A DNA stretch of 64,000 bases. Source: Prochilodus magdalenae. Its lineage: Eukaryota; Chordata; Actinopteri; Characiformes; Prochilodontidae. Made by a program: the position numbers and the translations under genes. Positions 47,778 to 61,830 of the stretch are shown piece by piece. The stretch's first letter is position 1; every line of letters starts with the position of its first letter. The stretch lies in assembly GCA_024036415.1 (NCBI GenBank), contig JAMWET010001276.1, forward strand, positions 1,116,001-1,180,000. Direction: 5' to 3'. Below the pieces are notes generated by a model that saw nothing but the letters and a program-made list of their open reading frames with translations, did no database searches and was not told where the DNA came from.

Positions 47778-49330
47778 TTAATCTCCTTTTCTCCAATTAA
47801 ACTAGGTGATCTTAGGGCTGCCACCGTCTCTTTGAAGAAACGGAAGTCCCCTGGGCTTAATGGTATACCACCAGAACTCTTGTTGGAATTGTGGGATCTA
47901 GTTTGTCCGCTGCTATTAAATTCAGAGGGCAGCTTTGATCTCATTGCTGTTAAAGTGGTAAGGATCCCTTGGATAGTGTAAGCTATAGACCCTTATCTCT
48001 ACTGAACAATGGCATAAAAATCTATGCAAAAGTTCTTCTGACAAGACTGGAATCATGTCTTTTTGATCTAATATGCAGCGTTTAGTTTAGAAGCCATGAA
48101 AGCTTTTGATAGACTTTTGGGCTGTGTTGAAACGATTTGGGTTTGGTGCTTCTTTTATTAACATGATTCAAGTTCTCTATAGTCAACCAACAACAGCTGT
48201 TTCCATATGTTATTTGATTTCTTCGCAGTTCTCACTTAAAGAGGAAGGAGACAGTGATGCCCTCTCTACCCAAGTCTTTATTTTGCTGTCATTAGAACAA
48301 TTAGCTAAGGCAGTTAGGTAAAACTCGCTGATCTTGCCTATATGAATGAAGAACTTTGTTCATCACATTTCTTTGTATGCTGATGAATTTATTCATTTTT
48401 CTTCTGGATATGAACTCAGTACCTACTGTTCTGTCTTTGTTCAATAGGTTTGGAGCTTTTTCAGGCTACAAAATAATATAAATAAGAGTGGGAACTATGA
48501 TCATCTGTTCTCTCAAAGTCTTGAAACAGTCTTGTAGTTTTCTTGAATGTGGTATGAAATTTCAGGAACTTTCAGGATTAATGTAATTCTTTTGTCATAC
48601 CTGGCACATTCCTACTTTTTGTATGTTAGGTTTTGCACAACTCTTCATGTTTATGGAGTACCTTGGGACTGCCAGTTAGTTGATCATCCCCTACTGAGTA
48701 TTTGAATAATTTTACTTCATCTCCAGGACTAGTTTCATATCTCTATGATTTGCTAATTAAAACTATTCCTAAAAAAATCCTATATAGCATCAGTTTCATT
48801 TTGGAATAAAGAGCTTAGTGCTCTACTTCAGATTGGGCTATAATACGGCATAATATCTTTACTTCATCAAAAATCTGTCACATCAATTAATACACTTCAA
48901 ATTAGTTTATAGTCTCCATGTAACAGCCTTTTATGCTTTTTTGGATTGAAACTGTCCAGTGAAAAAAGGATGTAACATATGTAATTCAGGCTCTGTTGGG
49001 GATGACATCCATATGTTTTGGCAGTGCCAGCATATCATGTCTTTTTGGAGTTACGTGGTTAACATTTTGTCCAATCACCTCAAAGTTGATATTACTTCCA
49101 GGTCTGCTGGTACTAGGAGACTATTCTAAAGTAACTCCTAATACAAAAGTTCTGTTATGTTCATCCTTGGTTTGCTACTTTTTGGACATCCTTATTTGGG
49201 AGCAAGCCACAGCCAGATTTCATAAGCTGCAACAATTTAGAAGTTGGATTTACTATTGGTCTTTGTTGTTGCTGCTGTTGTTTTTAGTTGTTTTAATCTT
49301 TTCATTTGGCTGCCGTCTTATGGCTTGGGT
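47778..49330 (+). mobile_element. L1/Tx1-like LINE relic (reverse transcriptase and C-terminal region)
   Basis: Broken plus-strand frames give KSPGLNGIPPELLLELWDLV, LLNNGIKIYAKVLLTRLESC, AVLKRFGFGASFINMIQVLY, DALSTQVFILLSLEQLAKAV, YADEFIHFS (degraded YADD), TVLSLFNRFGAFSGYKIN and, near the end, SGSVGDDIHMFWQCQHIMSFW. The order and the GYKIN and MFW blocks identify an L1-clade ORF2 as found in fish. The region between about 48600 and 48950 is strongly decayed. The catalytic YADD is altered to YADE and many stops are present. No apurinic endonuclease or 3' tail is evident; a C14 run at 49357-49370 lies just beyond. Confidence 0.82.
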
Positions 49331-51395
49331 ATGGACATGATCTTTCACATATTACACCCCCCCCCCCCCCTTCTAATTTTTAATGTATTTTCTTTTTTAT
49401 TTTATTGTTTTACTTTTGCGTTATTTTTTATTATTATTATTAATATTATTCATTAATTTTTTTCCTTTATTTCTGACTATTTGCAACAAAGCTCATATGA
49501 CGCACTGATTTATGATGCTTTAGTTATGCTTGGTAGGAAGGCTAAATTTAAGGGGATAAAGCATATTTAAAAGGATATGCTTCCAAATAATACTTGATGG
49601 CACTGACCACCTGAAAAAGTATAGTACAGAGGTAATCATTTTAAGTCTTTGTTTGAGTCAATTGTTTTTCAATTAAATAAATAAATAATAACAATAAAAA
49701 AACAGAAGATATCAAAATGTAATTTTGATGTCATTTGGTGTATGCATTTAAATTGTAAATAGAAGAGGTCTTTTGAGCATCTTTTGTTGGAGAAACAAAA
49801 TCCTTAAATTATGTTTCCTAGTAATTAGTAACAAAAGTTGATGACTTCTTAAGGCTTTGTTTGGAGAAGAACTTAATTTGGGCTTTGGTCTTGACTTTAA
49901 CAGCCTGTATTTTTCTGACACTCTGCAATAAGAGTCCTATATGAACTTGGCAAACTTGACATTAAGCTGTCGAAATCACTGTACTGGATTTAGCATTATG
50001 AAATTAAATGTTGAGGGTGTGAAGAACCAAGAGAATAAAGGATTTAAAAAAAAGGGCATCATCAGAGTTTGAGCATTCTGCGTTTCTTTTTGCTACCGCA
50101 GTGGGATTGGGCCTTCACATATTCCATCAATACTAGTATTTTTCACAGAAAACCTCGGTGAAAAGAGTTGAAAAAACTCTTTTGGTCCCTAAAAATCATT
50201 CTAAATAAGCCCAGTTATGGATTTTCCTAAACCTTTGTTTTGGTTCTTGACTGCAGTGGTCTGCTGGTTGAGCATTGCAGCTTGACTAAGAGTTAGAAGG
50301 GGGGTGTAAGTTTGTTTTTCAGCTTAGGGACCCTCATGTCCTTCAACATCTCAAAACATTCAAACAATAACTGTGTAGAGACTTTTTCAATACTACTTCT
50401 CTGTTTTAAACCAAGTCGCACTGGCATTCAAGCTCTCAGCAACTACAGTAAGCTACACCTAATGCATGTTAATGAGCAAAAAGGCAGTACCGACATGACT
50501 GTGGCTGTTCTAGGTCAAATCAGAAAACTAGCCTTTTGCTTTATTTACTTTCCAGAAACAAAACCATAAGGCTTACTCCAGCTAGCTTTCAGGTTTCGAA
50601 TGGTATTTTAAAGTGAGCCCATAAGCTAGCTGCTCATTTCACAATGCTATTATGCAAGGAAATTGCTCCAACAGATTTTTTGTATAAATAACCCCGTCCA
50701 GAGGTTAAGAATATAAAACAGCAATCATACTTTGAGCTAGATTGTATTGTGTACTTTCACCTTTATCACCACAAAAAAAAGCTACAAGGTATTAAGACAC
50801 TTTTTGTTCTTTTTCACCCAAAATAACATATTTCCAAAAAATATGCCACCCCCCAGCGCCAAATGCTTGGGATGATAATTAATAATTAGTGAGCCTAGCT
50901 TTCGCAAAGCCGTATGTACAGCAATAATCTCTGCTCCCAGAAGGCACAGTAATGGCTTCTTAGAAAGCTGCCATTGTGCATTGCATTGCATGTCCTTTCC
51001 ATGAATAATGGGGCTGTTAATTCTTTTCAGAGATCTGTGTTCATGCTCCTCAGTGGTGTTCCGCTCACACTTCTCTTTAAGAGACTTATTAGACTTCCTG
51101 GGAAATCAACCAGTTCTGCTCCGACAGGAAATCAAAACCCAGAAACAGTTTTGTAAAAACCAATTAGTCGGCAAGATGTTTTAGTTAAAAACCTGGAAGC
51201 ACTCTTGAGCAGTGTAACTTTAGTAACTTTTGTTCCAACAAAAAGCAAAAGTTGTTTTTTTTTCCCCCACAAATTGTGGTCATTTAAATCCTGTTGTCCT
51301 CGACAGCACCTATGACCTAAAGGTATGGCAGTGGCAAGTTTTGGACTATATTTGGTATAATTGCTATTATGGCACAAATCTAAACTTCCATCAAC
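49331..51395. other. Gene-free, T-rich then unique DNA
   Basis: A C14 run (49357-49370) and TTATTA-rich tract follow the LINE relic. Later frames (50312-50569, 50782-50991, 51132-51377) carry no recognised domain. Confidence 0.5.
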
Positions 51396-51499
51396 AGAAG
51401 AAAGGTTTTAGGGGTTTTAGGGGTCCTTGCCAACTCACATGTGGTGGTGGCGAAACACAAACAAAACTTGCCAGCCTTCCTCTGTTATCTCAGGTTATC

Positions 51500-51990
51500 T
51501 TCTGTTATCTTCATCATTAATCTCCTTCCCCTTGGTAATATTTTCCGCAAATATAACATCAATTTCCACTGCTATGCGGACGACACCCACCTCCAATCTT
51601 TCACCCTCCTACCTTACTGACTGCTTGGCTGAAATAAAATTGTGATTCAACTCAAATCTACTAAAACTAAACAGTGATAAAACTGAGGCTCTCCTCGGCA
51701 CAAAATCAATTTTATCCAAAACCGACAGTTTTTCTCTTAATATTGACTATTGCTCCGTTTTCCCCTCCACACAGGTAAAGAGTCTAGGTGTCGTCCTGGA
51801 CAGTACTCTCTCATTCCAATCACACATCAACAACATCACCCGGTCTGCCTACTTTCACCTTTGCAAAATTAACCCATCAAGCCTTCGCCCCTCTCTTACT
51901 CCTTATGCTGCTGCCATTCTTGTACACAGCCTTGTTACCTCCCAAATAGATTACTGCAACTGTCTTTTTTTTGGTGTCACCCACCAAATT

Positions 51991-52036
<46 letters not shown>

Positions 52037-52235
52037 AAAAATCGATCTATCTATCAAATCTTTCCATAAGCTTCAACTGGTCCAGAATTCAGCTGCCGTA
52101 TCATTACTAGAACCCCCACCTTCCACCACAACACTCCTGTCCTCCAACAGCTTCACTGGCTCCCGGTTAAGTTCTGTATCAATTACAAAATCCTTCTTCT
52201 CACCTTTAAGGCCATTCACAATCTTTCTGATCCAA
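51500..52235 (+). mobile_element. L2-like LINE reverse-transcriptase relic
   Basis: Shifting plus frames read LPLGNIFRKYNINFHCYADD (the catalytic YADD is intact), SLTDCLAEIKL, NSDKTEALLGTKS-like, VKSLGVVLDSTLSFQSHINN, TRSAYFHL, AAAILVHSLVTSQIDYCNC, KLQLVQNSAA and LQQLHWLPVKFCINYKILLL. This is the C-terminal half of an L2-type polymerase, of another subfamily than the 30-kb copy. Several frameshifts occur and a TCTA microsatellite interrupts it. The copy stops at FKAIHNLSDP with no 3'UTR recognised. Confidence 0.85.
51991..52060. repeat. TCTA microsatellite inside the L2-like relic
   Basis: A pure TCTA run covers 51991-52036, followed by CAAAAATCGATCTATCTATC to 52060. It sits between the IDYCNC and KLQLVQN coding blocks, replacing about the length of sequence normally between them. 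Confidence 0.95.
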
Positions 52236-55200
52236 TAATAATGTGTGTGACATTAACAATTCTTTTTTACTTTAAGATTAACCACACTTTCATGGCCACT
52301 TTGAAAATGACAATTCAGCACAACTACAGATTTTAATGAACTGCACTTTTATCTTTATTTCTATGACAGAATTGGCTTAAAAACTCTGAAGCTATCACTG
52401 TGTTTGCTCCCACATCAGCTTCAGGATTCGGTAATAGGCAACAAGAGCTAACAATGATGAATAACTCCAACAGAGAGCCTTAATCAGATAAATGTTATCA
52501 TATATGTGACAGCAAGCGAACATGACGTTTCACAAATTTTTAACAAAAGATTTATTTGCAGAATGACTAGGGCTGGGTAACAAAATTCAATATTTTTATG
52601 GTACAGACAACATCAAAAGTGATCATGTTATCATTAGCAATAATAAATATCACCATTTAATATATAACATTTATTATTTGTTATTGCACAGTTTACAGCA
52701 GGCTTAAGGCTTTTGCCCATTAGAAAAGCTGGGCTGTTGGTCCTGTCTCAGATCCACTGCAGTTGGCGACAAACTCGTCTCTCTATGGCCTGACCTTATC
52801 GTTCAGCGGATGCACCTAAGCCTGGGGTTTAGCTGAAAACCATGCACATGCTCTCTCCTGCCAACTGGAGGGATATCTTAGCAGAAGGCCTGTAGCAGCA
52901 GATTATTTTGATTTAAAGCCCCAAACTAGACCTTTGGTACTGAGCAGAAGCTCTGATTAGGGTCCAAGGAAAGGATTTTAGACGGCTGAGCGGGTGTGGC
53001 GAATTTGTTTGTGAGCAAGGGACAAAATTTCAGGACAGTCAAATTTTGCAGACAGTACAGTGAACAGTACAGCTGGTTCATCAAAACCTGAAGTGAAGTT
53101 GAACAGTAATTAGAGGCAAACCACATCCATGCTGATTAAAGCCTGAGCAATTAGTTATGTCCTAGCTACTTCTGAAGTGAACCAAAACAGAGCCAGGATG
53201 CAGAGCTGGTTTCTTCATATAAGAAAAACAATCGGTTTACCCCATTCTTCTTTCAGAATTAGTGCATGGAATAACACATTTGAGACTTTTTTTATTAACA
53301 GTACAATAAAGAAACCCATCAGAGTAATGATAATATAATAACCCACCCAGAGAAACCATGGAGAGCTTGCTACGAACGCCATCGGCAAAGATTTTCTGCG
53401 AGAGGCAGGCTATAGAAACTCTAAGCAGTGCACTGATTCAGAAAAGCTCAGGCTTTCTCTGCACGAGAAAACAAAGCTTTTGAACCTGGCCTCCAGAGGC
53501 TGTGGCTACATGATCAATACTGTTGCTGTTACTGCTGAAGTAAGTTCTGCTGGGATGTACGCGCGGAGTGACCTACTTCCTCCAGACATACATACTCTGT
53601 ACGCCGCATCCTGCTTCAGCGGGCAAATGGACCCGACTACCTCTGAGTACTCCTGTAATGAAGTCCAAAGGGGTTGTGCATATAAGGTGCTACACAGCCA
53701 GCATATTAAAACTGAACCCATTTGAAAACATTTAGATAGGGATATTTTGCTCAATGGGGCAGTCCATAACACCAAAAAACATTCACAGATGACATAGGAC
53801 ACATTCAGAACATCCAGCTATGTAATTGGTTTAAAAAATAAACAAGGATTAGAAACTTTAAAAAGCTTATTGCTTTAAAAATCCTTTGAGGCCTTAAAGC
53901 AAGTCTTCAGCTCGGTATATTTGTAAAATAAAAATGCTGTATATTACATTTATTAACTGAATTCAGTCGAATTCACTTTGTTCATGCAGTGCTGTTCTGC
54001 TCTAAAACAGTAAGATGCAATTATGGCAGTGTCTAAGTTATATGATGGCAATTACTGCAGTTTCTAGGCTACAGTATGTGAAGGCAATTATTGAAGCATC
54101 AACACTGTACAACACCAATTATGGCGGAGACCAAGGCAATTTTTAGAAAACTGGATGATTTTCATGACAATCCCAGCAGGGCAAACCAGACACCAATCAA
54201 ACCACCACTTTTCAGATTGTTGATAGCAAGCCAATGCTGTGAATGAAGTTTAGTCTTCACCAGCTTCATTATTCCACAAGTTCCTTGTGATTAATGTGCA
54301 GGCCGGAAAATAGTGGATGCCTTTCACTATTCTGTCCAAATCAAATTACCTAGAGATGCTCATCTGTGGCTGAAAATAACTACCTTTAGCACATTTAGAG
54401 TGCCGGTAACACTTAAAATAACTCAGCTGAGATGTGATCTGAGATTGGAGTTGATGGAATAAGAAGCCATCACTGACTGAACACCTTTTTTATCTGAGCA
54501 TGGAGAACAAGGAAGAATGGCAACATTTTAAATTTGCATGACAGAACCAAATAAGGACATTTCAAAACGCTGCCTTACGACTCAATCAAAGTCCTCCAAA
54601 GTCATATCCTTCAAATATGCATACTGCAGGACACTATAATTAGTGCAAAATGAACACAGTCGCCCTCCCACAACACATGCACACATACAGACTGCATTGG
54701 CTTAACTGAACCAAAGCAAAGAGTCAATATAGAGGTGTTTTTCTTCACTTCAAAAAGAGTCCAAGGCAATACTATTACTGCTGAAAGCTTAACAATAAAA
54801 GAGTCCTGCCTAGTAAATCAAGTGTGGCATTTATTTTCTTTTCTGGGCAGCCATTTCCATCTGCAGTGGAGGCAGCAGAGAGGAACGCAGCATCTCCGAT
54901 CCGGTCTCTCACCTGATATGAACTGATTAAGTAGGAGTAAAGGAGCTACAGAAAGCTTTGTTGACCTACAATGTACTCTGATCTCTCTGGTTACCATTTC
55001 TGTATAAGGATTGTATGCATGTTCCTAGCATAAACTATGTCAATAAAGCATTAGTCATCTAAAATTGCAGATGCTGGGCAATATATTCCTTAATATGGAT
55101 CACTATACCAAGGCCTTGGCAATAATGATATCCCAGAAGTATGCTAACCAATCAATGAATGGTCTGAGTGCTGTAAACATTAGCCTCTGGGGTGATGTGA

Positions 55201-58200
55201 TCATGTGGACAGCATTAAATACAAGTGTGATCAGAGTCCAATGCTTTTCAGTGACACAACACTTGCAGCATACATGTTAATGGGTCCCAGTGAATTTCAG
55301 TAATAGGCTGCCTAATCAACTAGGCCATCACAGCACAGACAATACTAGCTGCATAGCTTCATTCTTGGTCTGTTTTCCTCTTAAGACCCCTAGAGGTTAA
55401 TATAGAGGCAGCTCAGGTCAGGCTTAGGTCCTGGACACATGGAGTCCATATCAGGAACAGGACCAAAAGTGGCCCAGACCAAGACAAGACTGAGACCAGA
55501 TTAAGATTAAGAAAAATCGTTATACAGTAATATTAAATAATTCATTTCAAAGCAAATGATGGTGAGGTAATCTGCAACCCTTCTTCTCTAGAATGTACTC
55601 AGAATCACCACCTAAAGACAACCGAATAAACACCAAACAACATACATCAATAATTTCCAAAGTTTCAAAGATGAAGACATTGCATTTAGATACCACTGGT
55701 CTCAAGGACAATTTCACAGCCTCCCAGGACAAAAGTCAAAATGATGTCAAGACAAAAATGTTCGATACCTCAAACAGAGATAGGCAGCTATTTCAATGAA
55801 GTACCGGACATAAGTCCTCTTCAATAGTGGAAAGTCAAAACATGACCACAACAGACTTTCTCAAATTTCTTCTAAAATCGTACCACCTTTAAACTGATTG
55901 TTTAAACTATTCATTTAAACTGTCAGGCCATGCATGTTCATTACTTTGGGCTAATACATGATAAATGTTCGCAAGCAGACATTACATTACTTTCATATCT
56001 ATCATGTTGGGATGTGTTTTGTAGTCAATAAATGAATACAAATTAAACAAAGGAATAAAACAAGAGTCCAGAGGGGCTTTTTTCCAACAATATTCGTTCT
56101 TTCTTAGTGGGTATGCTGCCTCCAACCCTATTTCCCCACCACCCCTCACCCTCAGACAATGCAGGCATCTGTTAGCTGACAAAACAGAATTGGCTGGTTG
56201 CTTTTCATCCAACTGTTTTGAGCTGTCCAGTAATGTTGCTTTAGTGATAATGAGAAAAGATGTGGTTTTCACTTCAAATGTCTTGAATGAAGAACTTGTT
56301 TCTTTCATGCCAGCACCATGTGATCAGTAGTCATAACTAGCAGGTGCAATCATGCAATATGAAAGAACACTGTTGGCAAAAGGTGTCTTGTCCACTTCTG
56401 TGCTGGAGTAGTCCATCTTGGTATGTATGGGTTATACTTTTTTGCTTTTTAAATCTAAAATATCACTATACACAAGCATACAGTATATACCCATATTTAT
56501 ATATACAGACACTTTGAATGGTGTCCTATTGTACTGTTGTGCTTGTGCACTAGAAACATCTATTTCAATTTCAAAAACTTTGCTGGCACCCAAAACAATC
56601 TGGTTTAGATTTTTTCCATTAAGAGAATCCATTATAAAACACCAATAAACATTAAGTAGAGTATGCTTTTAATGCAAGAAAGCTCTAATGTTTCTTTGTT
56701 CTCGATAGGAGCCATTAGACTGACAGTGCATTCTGTGCTAGCTCAGTCCAGCAATTGCTCCATAGTCTTCTAAAACTCGTGATCCACTCTCACTGTCCCC
56801 AAAGGAAAGCAACTCATCGAGGCCATGCTCTCCGATTTTCTCACATTCTGCCAGCCTTTATTGCTCCGTCTGCTGCAGAGAACATGGCTCTCACTGAGAG
56901 AACCATCTTTACTCTGGCATGATGATGACAAAACGTCAGGATGTAAGCTAACCTGTCATATATATTTTTTTTATCAATCCACATCCAGCTGTCAGACTGT
57001 TTAATTATAGATCAATACTGACATTCGATCAGCATATTTTGCGACACTATTAATGTGCATATTCAGCTGAAAGGGGTATATGAATTATTAAGATGTGTAG
57101 CTATGTTGCCTTCATAAAAAATTTACAAGCCTACGTCAACCAGAAGCAACCCATTATTCCAGGTTGGGTGACCATGCCTCACTCATGCAATATGACTGAC
57201 AAAACTCACTAAAACTGAAAATCAAAAAACTAGCTCCTTCACCTGACACAGCTTCTCCATTTTAAGTAAGATCAGAAGTTGGTCTATGTGCACTTTTTAA
57301 CAGTGAATGATCAGTTATCCTATTAATTATCAATGATGAGTATCAAGTCTAAGCTTACTGCACTTATTCACCCTAGTCTAATTCAAAATGCATGACTCCG
57401 ATCCTGTGATCCTGTGAGCCCTATGCTGTGCATCCTCATTTTCTTCCCATAATAAGGGCATTTGATGAAAGTTATATAAATACAATACATGGATGCTGTT
57501 AATAAATGATCACAATGATTACATAAGTAAAATCAACAGATATGACATAGCTAGGAAATACAGAAATGAGAGCATCCATGTTCCACCAACATGTTGCCAC
57601 AATTTTTTAAAAAGCTCATTCATATACTGGCCACATCAACAGCAAGTGAAGCATTTTAGATGTAGTGGTTCCAACAGCAGCATGGACATCTGTTCAACCA
57701 CGTATCCATCTTTTTACATAGCTCTCCCAGGGGATACAAAAAACCCTAGCAATTTTGTAATTTCCCTCCCAGATTACAATATTAGGGTACTGTTATACCC
57801 TATATATACAATACTATACAATATTAGGCCATTTATCATTCGGAGGAGTTTGCTTTTCAGACTAGCTAAGATGCCGATGTTTTAATGGCTGCCTGTGCTA
57901 ACAGGAATCTGAGCAATTTTCTCCACTCGCCTGCCTCGTCGCCTCCTCAAGCCTTGACCGTCTTGTGTCTGGCATTCATTGATTCCATGTACACAATCTT
58001 CCGCAAGACGCTAACCCGATGTGACAATCTTAATACCACTGAGCCATTAACTATCGGGTGAGAGAAGAAAGAAAATATATTTATAAAACTCACTGTGCAT
58101 CCAGACTGCCCAGCAGTTTATCAAAACAGGACAGAGGAAACACGCAGCCCCACAGGAAGCAGACTCATTTAATTGCAGTTAAAGTGGCTATGAGTCTGTC

Positions 58201-59635
58201 CAGAGCATTTTGCTTTCATTGTTAAGATCATTGAGGATGTTTTATCAGGAAGCTGAATCTCTGGCATGGTATATCAATGGCTGGCCATATTAGCCAAAGC
58301 TAATGTTCAAAAATGGAGGGGTAATAAAGTTTTCAAGTCTAGAGCTTTCCACTTTTGTGGCGTATTCCAAAGCTAAAACATTAATTGGTACTCAACACAT
58401 GCATGTCATTTTGGATCTGATTACTTAGTGTACATGTAAAAGCAGACGTTCATCAGATTGTTGACAGCATGCATATAATGCCTCAGTTTTAATGACTAAT
58501 CAACACAAAATCGATTTTACTAGCCAAAATCTCTGCATGTAAACACAGCCAGTGAGAAGAAGCAGTGTCTCTCTTGTCCTTGCCCTAAAAACGAAAACTA
58601 CCTTTTAGTAAAAGTGTTTTACTGAACAAGTGAGCTCCTGAAGTGCCCAACAAAACACAAGTGAGTGAGAGTAAACTGAGAAGTGCTCTTCTGCTATTAA
58701 CCAGCCACAGGAAAACCTACAAAATGTAAGAAGCCAAAGAAGAAAAAGATTGCCTGAATAATTCAGGAAGGCCTCCTAAATCCTTTATCAATTCGTACAA
58801 AGAGGACTCAAAAGGTCAATTCAAATTGTATTGTCCAGGTCCCTGTGATCTAACATGAAAGGTAAAGACAAAATTTGAATTGTGTTTTTTTTTTGTCTCT
58901 TTCAAAATGAAAGATTAAAAAGAAGAAATAACCTGTAAGGTTGTGTTTACTGGCTACGCTAGGATTTTGGCAAATGTTTTGTCAATGTAAAGAAGCAAGA
59001 GTCAAAATCTAGCCTTTTTATCACACTAATTTGGATATGCTAGCTATGCTATCATCAAGACAGGGCCTGTGCCCACAAGTCTTTGCCACTCTCGGAAATA
59101 TGTTCCTTCTTACAACTCTGCTCTTAGAATGGAAGAATAATGGCCCAAGAAATGCTACTCCATGTACACCCAGGCATGATTCTCCTGCAGCTCAGAGCCT
59201 CACTAGTGAATGAGCTCTCTGGCCACAGGCCACCATGCAGCTGTTTATTTCAGGAGTAGCCTTGGAGAAGGGCAGAACAGGGTAGTCCTAAGGGCATTTA
59301 CAGCTATTCTAATCTTAGTTTTGGGGATTTAGGGCCCTTTCTGATGGAAAAGTGTAATTTCCCACAAAGTGAAGGAGAACATTTAATAATGTTGGACGTG
59401 CTTTGGACCTCTACGAGCAAACACATGTGATTATTGTGAGAGCTCTGCAAGAGTATTCAAAGATAACACAGTCAAAACCCGCTGAGACCTGTCTTCTGAG
59501 GGTGACAGTGAATTTTTTGAGAGTGAATGAGAGTAAAATTTGCATTTGCAAGCCAAGCTTATTTAGCATTTAAGACCTAAATGTGAACTGGACCTTCTTT
59601 TTTAGCCATGGTGTACAATGTTTCAGCCTTCAGTG
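52236..59635. other. Long gene-free stretch
   Basis: No exon recognised. AGGGCTGGGTAACAAAATTC at 52570 resembles the start of a fish MITE, but no other end was found. Frames at 53480-53725, 55982-56308 and 57493-57885 (130 codons, plus) have no domain, no low-complexity bias and no splice context; I take them as chance. Around 58140-58300 the composition would fit conserved noncoding DNA, which cannot be tested here. Confidence 0.5.
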
Positions 59636-61830
59636 TCAAGTCAAGTCAACATTTATTTAAATAGCACTTTTTACAAACAATGTTGTCACAAAGCAGCTTT
59701 ACAAATAATCTGGTGTCTCTATCCTCCAGTAAGCAAGCCAAGGGCGACAAAGGCCAGGAAAAACTCCCCCAATTCAAAAGGAAGAAACCTTGAGAGGAAC
59801 CAAGACTTAAAAGAGTCAACGCCAGATAAGGCAAGCAAAGGAAAGAAGTGTTCAGTGCTTTGTAAGGTAGAGGAATAAATGTCTGATCAGTCTGTAATTA
59901 AGTAGTTGGGTCATCGGATGGGTCAGCAGGACACAGACCAAGCTTTAGGACAAGTGCAGGACAGTCAGGAGCTCTGTGGTGGTTACAGGCAAGCAATGGC
60001 TCCCAGTCAAAGCAGATGTAGCAACAGCATCAGACCGCACAGGATGGGCATCAGCTTAGCTCAGACAAAGAGAGCAGACAGACTGTTAGCTCTGACAGAA
60101 AATCTAAACACAGTATATGGTCTTAACAGAGTGCAGCAGTGACTCCGGCAGGCCTGGCTATTACAGCATAAAAGGGACAGCCAAAAGATCACAAAGCTCA
60201 ACTGAACAGGTAGGTTTTAAGCCTGAACTTAAAGACTGAGGCTGTGTCTAAATCCCGAACACTGACTGGTAGGTTATTCCATGCCTTGCATGAAAGGGCT
60301 CTATCCCCTGATGTAACTTTGTCAATTCTAGGCACTAAAAGAGAGCCCGCACTTTGAGAGCTAAGGTCACGCGACAAGTTCATAATACGAGATAAATTCA
60401 GTAAGGTACAGAGGAGCGAGGCCGTTTAGAGCTTTATGGGCAGAAGAAGAATTTTACACCCGTAAAGAAATTTAACTGGTAGCCAGTGTAAGTTAGCTAA
60501 GACTGCGCTGATATGGTCAAACTTTCTAGATCTTGTAAGGACTCTGGCTGCAGCGTTTTGGACTAACTGTCTCGGTGCTGTGATGAGGCCTAAATCCAGA
60601 CTGGAATTTTTCATGGATGTTATTCCTGTGCAGATAGGAACTTAACTGTTGTGCTACAGCTTTCTCTAAAATATTTGATAGAAATGGAAGACTTGACATG
60701 GATCTGTAGTTTACTAGGGCATAGGGGTCAAGATTTTAAGAGATTTTGGGACATAACCAAGGCTAAGTGATGAGTTTATTATAGACAGAAGAGGCTCGGT
60801 TATTTCTGGCAGAACTTTTTTGAGTAAACTAGTCGGAACTGGATCTAGTACGCATGTAGAAGATTTTGAGGATGAAAGGATTTGAAATAGCTCAGTTTGA
60901 TGGAGTAGAGTAAAAGATTCCAGCCTCTCCATAGTAGTACTTTTACTGTGCTCTAGACTGACATTAGCTGTACTGGCCAGTACACTTGAAGCTGTTACCT
61001 GTGCATTTTGTATTTTTAGCCTAATCATTTTAATTTTATTACTGAAAAAATTCATAAAGGCATTGCTACTGCAGTCTAACAGTATCTGGGGTTCAGTAGC
61101 AGATTGACTTGCTTAATTTAACGACTGTGCTAAATAATAATCTTGGATTATTTCTGTTATTATCGACCAGTGAGAAAAGATAAGATGAACGTGCTACAAT
61201 TAGAGCTTTCCTATAGACTTAAAGGCTATCCATGCAGGCAGACTGGAATACTTCAAGTTTAGTCAGGTCGCTATTTGTGCTCTAGTTGTCTGACGGTCTG
61301 TTTTAGAGCTTAAGTTTGATCATTGTACCATGGAGCAAATTTTTTTCTGCCTAATACCTTTACGTTTTTCGGAGGTTTTCGATAAAGCTACAAGGTGCAG
61401 GGGATGTCATAACGCGCTTAACACAATATTGTGTAGATAAACCTATAGTATGACTATAGCTGATTTAGTATGAGATTAGGCAATGATCTGAGACTGCTGT
61501 GGTCTGAGGGAGTATAGTCAGATTATCTATGTCTCCGAAGGTTCGAATTAAATCCGGAATGGCTACAGTAATTACATTCTGAGTGATACTAAACGAGTCT
61601 AAGATGGACGAAAATACCTTACTTCGTGGGTCCCGTGTTTTGTCTAGGAGAATATTAAAATATTCACCAACTGTTACTTTATTTAAAATTGTTACTTGAA
61701 AAAAGTTAGCAAATTCCTGTAAGAACTCCGAATAGGGCGCTGGTGGCCTGTAAATTGTGAAAATTAGTGAAAGCGAGTGCTTTTTTTTTACACAGATTTT
61801 CGAAAGAAGAGTATGTGCTTTTTCAGGTGT
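59636..61830 (-). mobile_element. Internally deleted L2/Maui-like LINE, second copy
   Basis: On the minus strand, 5' to 3': endonuclease C-terminus (SLSLIFTIYRPPAPYSEFLQ, VTVGEYFNILLDKTRDPRSK, about 61800-61580), the linker and reverse-transcriptase N-terminus (NKIKMIRLKIQNAQ, LLHQTELFQILSSSKSSTCV, LDPVPTSLLKKVLPEITEPL, about 61055-60730), a deletion of the polymerase core, then LVQNAAARVLTRSRKFDHIS and the terminal KAWNNLPVSVRDLDTASVFK (60383-60198). The 3'UTR has the same GGTTCCTCTCAAGGTTTCTT and GGGAGTTTTTCCTGGCC blocks as the 30-kb copy and ends in TTGAC repeats. The core with YADD is missing, so the copy is dead. Confidence 0.9.

Noticed and set aside
52570..52680. AGGGCTGGGTAAC start resembling a fish MITE terminus
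   Set aside because: No matching second terminus or internal homology could be seen.
53480..53802. Overlapping open frames on both strands
   Set aside because: No domain, and antisense overlap of this kind follows from locally low stop density.
57493..57885. 130-codon open frame, plus strand
   Set aside because: No recognisable domain, AT-driven composition and no splice, promoter or repeat context; length is within chance for 64 kb in six frames.
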